Part shown: piece after piece, positions 58,974 to 64,000 of the stretch
How the letters are laid out: each line of letters begins with the position of its first letter
How positions within the stretch are numbered: the stretch's first letter is position 1
NCBI RefSeq assembly: GCF_000799735.1
Contig: NZ_JUHH01000001.1
Coordinates: forward strand, 1,302,001 to 1,366,000
Direction of reading: 5' to 3'
Source of the DNA: Methylotenera sp. G11
GTDB taxonomy: Bacteria > Pseudomonadota > Gammaproteobacteria > Burkholderiales > Methylophilaceae
Length of the DNA: 64,000 nt
Program-made: the position numbers and the translations under genes
The notes under the pieces: model-generated
Told to the model about the DNA's origin: nothing
Seen by the model: the letters and a program-made list of their open reading frames with translations, nothing else
The model's database searches: none

Positions 58974-59852
58974 TTAAATATCTTTTTGTTGAGTTGCTGA
59001 AAGTACTAAAAATACGCCTATTAAAATCACAGCCAGCGCGACCAACTCCATAGAGGTCACATGCTCGCCCGCAAACCAGATGCCTACCGTAAATGCCACC
59101 ACCGGGTTCACAAAAGTATTGCTGCTGGCTACCAGCGGCCGCACCGTGCGCAATAAATACTGGTACGCGCTATAGGCAACAAGCGACCCCAGCACTATCT
59201 GGAATAGCAGCGCACCCCATGACTTGATGCTAATTACCTGAGGCCAGGTTTCACCGGTGACAGCACTGACTATCAGCAGAGCCACACCACCCGCCAGCAT
59301 CTGCGCCGCACTTGCCATCAACCCCTGCGGCATGGCCAGATGTTTACTCCAAACCGAGCCGAACGACCAGCTTGCTGCCGCAAATATCAGCAGAAATGCG
59401 CTGATAAAGTGTCCGCTGAAACTGCCACCAAGATTAAGCAATACAATACCAAGCAAACCAATAGCAATACCGAGCCACTCCCTGGCAACGATCTTATGCC
59501 CCCAAAGTGAAGAAAACACCGCCATCCATATGGGTGCCGTAGCGATTGATAATGCGGCGACACTCGATGAAACGGTCTGCTGCACATAACATACTGTCCC
59601 ATTGCCTAATGCAGGCAGCAACAAGCCCACGACAGCGGCACCTGCCCACTGCCGCTTGTTGGGGTCAGGCACGCCCAGATAGCGCATCACCGCATATAAA
59701 ATCACGCCAGCTATTGTAAAGCGCATGCCGGCCATCATAAACGGCGGAAAACTTTCAATGCCAAAACGAATGGCAAGGTAAGTGGAGCCCCAAATGAAAT
59801 AGGTGCAGAAAAGCGCTGCTACGATCAACAGGGTTTGCCGGGCTTTAGGCAT
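58974..59852 (-). CDS. EamA/DMT-family exporter (YedA/RhaT type)
   Basis: A 292-residue inner-membrane drug/metabolite transporter. Two EamA repeats of five helices are visible; the first starts ALFCTYFIWGSTYLAIRFGI with FPPFMMAGMRFTIAGVILYA, the second contains SFGSVWSKHLAMPQGLMASA and ASSNTFVNPVVAFTVGIWFA with the conserved N-P-V. It ends in a short soluble tail (SATQQKDI). Family members export amino acids or small metabolites; YedA-like proteins are the nearest in my reading. It is the first gene of a two-gene operon with the HAD phosphatase. Confidence 0.9.
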   Translation of the reverse strand: MPKARQTLLIVAALFCTYFIWGSTYLAIRFGIESFPPFMMAGMRFTIAGVILYAVMRYLGVPDPNKRQWAGAAVVGLLLPALGNGTVCYVQQTVSSSVAALSIATAPIWMAVFSSLWGHKIVAREWLGIAIGLLGIVLLNLGGSFSGHFISAFLLIFAAASWSFGSVWSKHLAMPQGLMASAAQMLAGGVALLIVSAVTGETWPQVISIKSWGALLFQIVLGSLVAYSAYQYLLRTVRPLVASSNTFVNPVVAFTVGIWFAGEHVTSMELVALAVILIGVFLVLSATQQKDI

Positions 59853-59919
59853 GGTAATTTTTGTACGTTCCTTTCCGATTAGGCTAGAGATGTGCTTAAG
59901 CAGAAGTCATCTGCAAACC

Positions 59920-60022
59920 GTTTCATCGTTAAATCAAGCCAAGACAAGGCGCACGAGCGCAGACAGTACACCCGGTACGGCAAGCGAGCGCAACGCCGTA
60001 TGGCTTGATTTTACGATGAAAC
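59920..60022. repeat. 103-bp element with 21-bp terminal inverted repeats
   Basis: The left arm GTTTCATCGTTAAATCAAGC(C) at 59920-59940 and the right arm at 60002-60022 match in inverted orientation at 20 of 21 positions. The inner 61 bp contain GGCGCACGAGCGCAGAC and GCAAGCGAGCGCAACGCC around GTACACCCGGTAC, so the inner part also folds. The right arm ends in the first base of the leuA stop codon. Confidence 0.8.
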
Positions 60023-61575
60023 TACACCTGAGGGTGGGCGCGTTCGAGTTTAGAATGCAGCTTGTTCAGACCATTCAAGTACGCTTTGGCTGAAGCCACC
60101 ACGATATCCGTATCGGCACCCTGCCCGTTCACGATACGGCCGCCTTTTGAAAGCCGCACAGTCACCTCACCCTGCGCATCGGTACCGCTGGTGATGTTAT
60201 TCACGGAATACAGCAACAGTTCAGCACCGCTATCCACGATTTTCTCTATCGCCTTAAATGCAGCATCCACCGGGCCGCCGCCATCCGCTTCTGATTTCTG
60301 CTCTGCGCCGTTGTCTGAAATGGTAATCAGCGCATGCGGCACTTCTCCGGTTTCTGAAGCCACTTGCAGGTAAACCAATTTAAAGTTTTCCGTCGCCTCG
60401 GAAACGAATTCATCACTGACCAACGCATGCAGGTCTTCATCAAAAATCTCGGATTTTTTATCTGCCAAGTCCTTGAAGCGTGCAAAAGCGGCATTGAGCA
60501 GATCTTCGGTCTCAAGCTCAATCCCAAGTTCTTTCAATCGTGTCCTGAATGCATTGCGGCCAGACAGTTTTCCCAAGGTCAATTTATTCGTATTCCAGCC
60601 CACATCTTCCGCACGCATGATTTCATAAGTTTCTCGGTGCTTCAATACGCCATCCTGGTGAATGCCGCTCTCGTGGGCAAATGCGTTAGCACCGACAATC
60701 GCCTTGTTCGGCTGAACCGGGTAGCCCGTGATCGAAGAAACCAGCTTGCTCGCCGGCACGATTTGCGTAGTATCGATGGTTGTAGCCAGATTGAAGATAT
60801 CACCGCGAGTCTTGATCGCCATGACCACCTCCTCCAAACTGGCATTGCCTGCACGCTCACCCAAGCCGTTAATCGTACATTCCACCTGGCGTGCGCCGCT
60901 CATTACAGCAGCCAGGGAGTTGGCGACCGCCATCCCCAAATCATTATGGCAGTGTGTTGACCATACGACTTTATCGCTGTTCGGTACGCGCGCGATCAGG
61001 TCACGCATACGCTCGCCCCAGGCTGCAGGAATGGAATAGCCCACCGTATCCGGCACATTGATGGTTTTTGCACCCGCTTTGATCACTTCGTCGAAAATAC
61101 GCACTAGGAAGTCCATTTCCGAGCGCACAGCGTCTTCGGCCGAAAACTCGACATCATCGGTATATTCCAACGCCCATTTGACTGCCTGTACTGCGCGCTC
61201 GACCACCTGGTCTTCCGTCATGCGGAGCTTGTTTTCCATATGGATCCTGCTGGTGGCGATAAAGGTATGGATACGGCCGCTGGCGGCCGGCTTGATTGCC
61301 TCGCCGGCACGCCGCACATCGTTTTCACTTGCGCGCGCAAGCGAACAGACCGTAGAGTTCTTGATGATTTTTGCAATTTCATGGATCGCATCGAAATCAC
61401 CGGGGCTTGCAGCTGCAAAACCGGCTTCAATCACGTTGACACCCAACTTCTCAAGCTGGCGTGCAATACGGATTTTTTCTTCTTTAGTCATTGCTGCGCC
61501 CGGACTCTGCTCGCCATCGCGCAACGTGGTATCAAAAATGATAATCTGCTCTTGTTTCTTAGTGGTTTGGTTCAT
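60022..61575 (-). CDS. leuA: 2-isopropylmalate synthase
   Basis: A 517-residue enzyme that condenses acetyl-CoA with 2-ketoisovalerate, the first committed step of leucine synthesis. The TIM-barrel catalytic domain (~1-280) starts with [20 protein letters not shown] (catalytic Arg and metal Asp) and has [20 protein letters not shown] (metal His pair) and [15 protein letters not shown] linker region ([20 protein letters not shown]) and the C-terminal allosteric LeuA dimer domain (~390-510), which binds leucine, follow. The length is normal for the short bacterial form. pssA lies upstream, a neighbourhood usual in betaproteobacteria. Regulation is probably by attenuation: a Leu-rich leader ORF and a terminator precede it. 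Confidence 0.97.
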   Translation of the reverse strand: MNQTTKKQEQIIIFDTTLRDGEQSPGAAMTKEEKIRIARQLEKLGVNVIEAGFAAASPGDFDAIHEIAKIIKNSTVCSLARASENDVRRAGEAIKPAASGRIHTFIATSRIHMENKLRMTEDQVVERAVQAVKWALEYTDDVEFSAEDAVRSEMDFLVRIFDEVIKAGAKTINVPDTVGYSIPAAWGERMRDLIARVPNSDKVVWSTHCHNDLGMAVANSLAAVMSGARQVECTINGLGERAGNASLEEVVMAIKTRGDIFNLATTIDTTQIVPASKLVSSITGYPVQPNKAIVGANAFAHESGIHQDGVLKHRETYEIMRAEDVGWNTNKLTLGKLSGRNAFRTRLKELGIELETEDLLNAAFARFKDLADKKSEIFDEDLHALVSDEFVSEATENFKLVYLQVASETGEVPHALITISDNGAEQKSEADGGGPVDAAFKAIEKIVDSGAELLLYSVNNITSGTDAQGEVTVRLSKGGRIVNGQGADTDIVVASAKAYLNGLNKLHSKLERAHPQV

Positions 61576-61634
61576 ATACGGTTACCTAACTTTTTATTCA
61601 GTTTTTAGCTAACTATTGCTTGAATAATTCAGCT

Positions 61635-61681
61635 CAAAAACCGCACCTGATCAGAAACGCCAAGGTTCAGACATCAGGTGC
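61635..61681 (-). terminator. Candidate attenuator terminator of leuA
   Basis: On the minus strand GCACCTGAT, a 21-nt loop and ATCAGGTGC are followed by GGTTTTTG, 60 bp before the leuA start codon. A terminator just ahead of a biosynthetic gene and after a leucine-rich ORF fits attenuation. Confidence 0.65.
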
Positions 61682-61692
61682 AGCGCGCTTTA

Positions 61693-61706
61693 ATACTAGT
61701 ATGGGG
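61693..61706. other. G8-T-G5 homopolymer tract in the leuA leader
   Basis: Eight G, one T and five G on the plus strand (C-rich in the leuA transcript), between the leader ORF and the attenuator. It is striking against the otherwise mixed sequence, slippage-prone, and could be a C-rich protein- or Rho-binding site. Confidence 0.8.
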
Positions 61707-61730
61707 GGGGTGGGGGATATAGTCTGCGCA

Positions 61731-61838
61731 CTAGCGCAGCAACGCACGCAGGCGTAACGCAAAGGTTTTGCGTAAAACAAAAGCACTGGCAGCGAGGCTG
61801 AGTGCAAAAGAAATATAGATGATGTGTGAGTTCAACAT
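61731..61838 (-). CDS. Putative leucine-rich leader peptide of leuA, 35 residues
   Basis: A short ORF, MLNSHIIYISFALSLAASAF followed by VLRKTFALRLRALLR, ends 155 bp before leuA. Eight of 35 residues are Leu, five of them in the last fourteen residues before the stop (positions 22, 28, 30, 33 and 34), plus several Ile/Val. The stop codon sits inside a perfect 16-bp hairpin, CTGCGC-ACTA-GCGCAG (61724-61739), and the attenuator-like terminator lies ~50 bp further on. No ribosome binding site precedes it, and the best promoter would start the mRNA only about 4 nt upstream, so it would be leaderless. That is the weak point. Otherwise the design matches ribosome-stalling control of leucine synthesis. 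Confidence 0.5.
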   Translation of the reverse strand: MLNSHIIYISFALSLAASAFVLRKTFALRLRALLR

Positions 61839-61848
61839 GATGAATAGA

Positions 61849-61877
61849 AATATAATGTTTTTCAGCGAGTTACGCAA
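61849..61877 (-). promoter_or_regulatory. Candidate promoter of the leuA leader
   Basis: On the minus strand TTGCGT (61877-61872), a 17-bp spacer and TATATT (61854-61849), 10 bp ahead of the leader ATG. The -10 agrees at 5 of 6 positions, the -35 at 4 of 6. Confidence 0.5.
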
Positions 61878-61888
61878 GCATTTAACTA

Positions 61889-61925
61889 TTTGAATTTATT
61901 TATCATAATGATAAATAAATTCAAA
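61889..61925. other. 37-bp AT-rich palindrome between pssA and the leuA promoter
   Basis: TTTGAATTTATTTATCA and its exact complement flank a 3-nt TAA centre (17-bp arms). It lies 9 bp after the pssA stop and 11 bp ahead of the leuA -35. It could end pssA transcription, extrude as a cruciform, or act as a large operator for leuA. Confidence 0.75.
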
Positions 61926-61934
61926 GTTGACCGG

Positions 61935-62726
61935 CTACGGTTGTTTCGCTGATTTAAGCTTGCCGCGTACCCACATGACATAGCCGGAAAGTGCGTACAC
62001 CACCATAACCAGGAACAACACCTCAGGCGGGCTGTATGAGATCAGCACCAGCGCAAGCACAACCCCCAAAATCACAAAGAACGGTACGCTGGCTTTTAAA
62101 TTAATATCCTTACCGCTGTAGTAGCGCAAATCGCTCACCATGGACGCGCCGGCAAACACGGTCAGGCTCCAGGCCATCCATTTCCATTTCAATACGCCAA
62201 AGAACACATCGCGTTCACTTACCCCATACTCATATGACACCCAGACAAACCCCGCCAGCAATGCTGCCGCAGCCGGACTTGGCAAGCCCTGGAAATAACG
62301 CTTATCCTGATGCTCATCATCAAGCTTGGTATTGAAACGTGCCAGTCGCAATGCTGCGCAGGCGCAATAAATAAAGGCTGCGATCCAGCCCAGTTTGCCC
62401 AGCGGTTTTAATGCCCAGACATAAAGTATCAAGGCCGGCGCCACCCCAAAAGAAACCATATCGGACAGACTATCATATTCAGCGCCAAAAGCACTTTGCG
62501 TATTCGTCATACGTGCAACACGCCCATCCAACCCATCCATCACCATGGCGATAAAAATAGCGATCGCCGCCAGTTCAAACTTGCCGTTCATGGCCTGCAC
62601 AATGGCATAAAAACCAGCAAACAAAGCTGCTGAAGTAAACAGGTTCGGCAGTAAATAAATACCCCGCGAGCGCAAAGACGGAATATCGGAATTACGGCGG
62701 GATAGTTTTTGTTTAGGTTCGATCAT
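61935..62726 (-). CDS. pssA: CDP-diacylglycerol-serine O-phosphatidyltransferase
   Basis: A 263-residue inner-membrane enzyme that makes phosphatidylserine, the precursor of phosphatidylethanolamine. The CDP-alcohol phosphotransferase signature D-G-x2-A-R-x8-G-x3-D-x3-D is present as DGRVARMTNTQSAFGAEYDS followed by LSD. About six to eight hydrophobic helices follow (ALILYVWALKPLG, AAALLAGFVWVSYEYG, VPFFVILGVVLALVLISY). A basic N-terminus precedes GIYLLPNLFTSAALFAGFYA, the usual opening of the long betaproteobacterial form. It lies upstream of leuA on the same strand, as in many betaproteobacteria where psd, pssA and leuA cluster. Confidence 0.95.
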   Translation of the reverse strand: MIEPKQKLSRRNSDIPSLRSRGIYLLPNLFTSAALFAGFYAIVQAMNGKFELAAIAIFIAMVMDGLDGRVARMTNTQSAFGAEYDSLSDMVSFGVAPALILYVWALKPLGKLGWIAAFIYCACAALRLARFNTKLDDEHQDKRYFQGLPSPAAAALLAGFVWVSYEYGVSERDVFFGVLKWKWMAWSLTVFAGASMVSDLRYYSGKDINLKASVPFFVILGVVLALVLISYSPPEVLFLVMVVYALSGYVMWVRGKLKSAKQP

Positions 62727-62804
62727 AGCGATATCACATAGTTGGATATGCTAAGTATAAATCATGAATAATCACGGCGTGAAAAAATAAGCTGACCGCC
62801 AAGC

Positions 62805-62832
62805 AAAAAGCCGGCATTCATGCCGGCTTTTT
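62805..62832. terminator. Bidirectional terminator downstream of the OmpA-family gene
   Basis: AAAAAGCCGGCA and TGCCGGCTTTTT form a perfect 12-bp stem around TTCA, 22 bp after the OmpA-family stop on the minus strand, ahead of pssA. Confidence 0.92.
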
Positions 62833-62854
62833 GCCATTACAATTCACTCACGGG

Positions 62855-63517
62855 CTAGTTTGCCGCGGCTGGCGCCGGTTCTGCAACAAATATCTCTACA
62901 CGGCGATTTTTAGCGCGATTGGCGGCCGTATCATTTGCCACCAGAGGCTCGCGTGACCCACGGCCATCAATCGTAATGCGGCTTGCGGGTACGCCTTTTG
63001 CAGCCAGGTAATCACGTGTGCTGGCAGCACGGTTTAATGATAACGGATTGTTGATTGCATCCGTACCCGTACTGTCGGTATGGCCGATGATGGTGACTGT
63101 AGTCGCCGGATTGCTTACCAGGCTTTTCGCGAACGTATCCAGGACAGGCCTGAAATTTGACTTGACATCGGCACGGCCGACATCAAACGAAATATCACTG
63201 GGGATATCCAGTTTCAGGCGATTATCTGCGGTTTGCGTAACGGCAACCCCGGTACCTGCAGTTGCCTTTTCCATCTCGGCTTTCTGCTCCTGCATGCGTT
63301 TGGACCATACATTACCAGCCACACCGCCGGCAGCCGCGCCCACAGCAGCACCAATCACGGCACCTTTGCCGCCGCCGGCCACTGCACCAACCACCGCGCC
63401 TGCACCTGCGCCAATTGCCGCGCCCTTGGCTGTGCCTTTTTGTGTTTCTGTCATGCTAGCGCAACCACTGAATATGAAAGTCGCAGCTACTGCGCCCACT
63501 ATCAATTTCTTGTTCAT
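62855..63517 (-). CDS. OmpA-family lipoprotein with glycine-zipper region
   Basis: A 220-residue lipoprotein. The signal peptide ends in a lipobox (FSGCAS, Cys at residue 19). Residues ~27-70 are a glycine-zipper segment (GAAIGAGAGAVVGAVAGGGK, AVIGAAVGAAAGGVAG) that can cross or pack in a membrane. The C-terminal ~115 residues form the OmpA peptidoglycan-binding domain (FDVGRADVKSNFRPVLDTFA, TVTIIGHTDSTGTDAINNPL, LNRAASTRDYLAAKGV, NRAKNRRVEIFV). It is of the YiaD type in layout and probably links the outer membrane to the cell wall. It is monocistronic. The 257-bp gap after it up to tgt shows no clear feature. Confidence 0.92.
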   Translation of the reverse strand: MNKKLIVGAVAATFIFSGCASMTETQKGTAKGAAIGAGAGAVVGAVAGGGKGAVIGAAVGAAAGGVAGNVWSKRMQEQKAEMEKATAGTGVAVTQTADNRLKLDIPSDISFDVGRADVKSNFRPVLDTFAKSLVSNPATTVTIIGHTDSTGTDAINNPLSLNRAASTRDYLAAKGVPASRITIDGRGSREPLVANDTAANRAKNRRVEIFVAEPAPAAAN

Positions 63518-63774
63518 ATTATTCTCCTCATTGTTGATTCCAGCAGAATGTCATTCTACACCCATAAAATTACGCTTTAAATACATAAAATAACAGCTGA
63601 TTAAATGGGTAACGCGGTTCATGGACAAAAGTTAACAACCACGTGCCAAGTTTTTGAAAAAACAGCCAAATAAAGCTTATCCAACCAACACCGACCTATG
63701 GAACTGCCCGGCAAAATGAGTGGAACACGCAGGATTATGTTAGTATCGCGGCTTCAAAATATTAATGCTTCACC

Positions 63775-64000
63775 ATGCAATTTACCTTACACAAACAAGA
63801 TGGCCTGGCTCGCCGCGGCACGTTGAACCTGGCGCACGGCAATGTTGAAACCCCCGCTTTCATGCCTGTTGGCACTTATGGCACCGTGAAGGCGATGTCA
63901 CCGCTGGAACTTGATGAAATCAATGCACACATCGTGCTCGGCAACACATTCCATTTATGGCTGCGCCCGGGGCTGGAAGTCATCGCAGCACATGGCGGCC
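63775..64000 (+). CDS. tgt: tRNA-guanine transglycosylase, N-terminal part (runs off the right edge)
   Basis: The first 75 residues of queuine tRNA-ribosyltransferase, which swaps guanine-34 of GUN-anticodon tRNAs for preQ1. Visible: [20 protein letters not shown], then [20 protein letters not shown], a family hallmark, and [18 protein letters not shown], the start of the substrate pocket. The barrel's catalytic Asp residues and the zinc site lie outside the window. The frame is open to the last base. The start ATG at 63775 matches the family's N-terminus. Confidence 0.95.
   Translation, partial: MQFTLHKQDGLARRGTLNLAHGNVETPAFMPVGTYGTVKAMSPLELDEINAHIVLGNTFHLWLRPGLEVIAAHGG

Overview
The window looks like chromosome from a betaproteobacterium, most plausibly a methylotroph of the Methylophilaceae (Methylotenera/Methylophilus type). 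The support is gene order and family content: pssA next to leuA, ffh next to a CcsA/YpjD-type gene, a second long-form IF-1 beside a cold-shock gene, and class I c-type cytochromes with cytochrome b561. Base composition is moderate. The genus is an inference; no marker gene here settles it.

Layout. 0-7.5 kb: the end of tatC, a small secreted repeat protein, a PAS-GGEEF diguanylate cyclase, pstS behind a textbook triple Pho box, an IHF/HU-like protein, a flavoprotein and a large membrane PAS/GAF/GGDEF cyclase. 7.5-13.9 kb: a minus-strand heavy-metal efflux operon (small His-rich membrane protein, CzcC/B/A-type genes, DUF3240 protein) with a terminator. 13.9-14.9 kb: infA and a divergent cold-shock gene. 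14.9-20.9 kb: a two-partner secretion pair, transporter plus exoprotein. 21-40.9 kb: a type I secretion adhesion locus encoding TolC-, ABC- and HlyD-type parts and a 4,644-residue adhesin. The adhesin has 19 nearly identical 101-residue repeats, seven EPTP repeats, seven FG-GAP repeats and an RTX tail. 41-44 kb: a DUF6502/FecR-like/LuxR-type set. 44.1-48.2 kb: selO and a cytochrome b561 / outer-membrane cytochrome-porin / cytochrome c operon. 55.9-64 kb: conserved housekeeping genes (ffh, ypjD-like, HAD phosphatase, DMT exporter, leuA with a probable attenuator, pssA, OmpA-family lipoprotein, start of tgt).

Between 48.4 and 55.8 kb is the most unusual region: an island anchored on a single intact tRNA-Lys. 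Four related att-like repeats (A 48.4, B 51.5, C 52.6, D 53.2 kb) separate small cargo modules: TetR/SDR/DUF2798/hydrolase; a GNAT acetyltransferase; a stand-alone Lrp-type RAM domain; and a DgcZ-type cyclase with a YegP-like protein. A broken tyrosine recombinase sits next to the tRNA. Repeat B is an 88-bp copy of the tRNA 3' half plus the tRNA terminator, with no difference seen. Repeat A is an older, drifted copy. C and D keep the att core but carry a different left flank. This looks like serial integration at one tRNA, giving a cassette-like chain.

How the parts may fit together: three diguanylate cyclases, all with GG(D/E)EF and RxxD inhibitory sites, share the window with two large surface-protein systems, so cyclic-di-GMP control of adhesion is plausible, although no LapD/LapG-type genes are present. 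A near-identical 14-bp dyad lies exactly 98 bp upstream of both the giant adhesin and the DUF6502 gene, and again upstream of the 40.5-kb gene, which suggests one regulator for the whole locus. All functional statements rest on reading the translated sequence; no database search was run.
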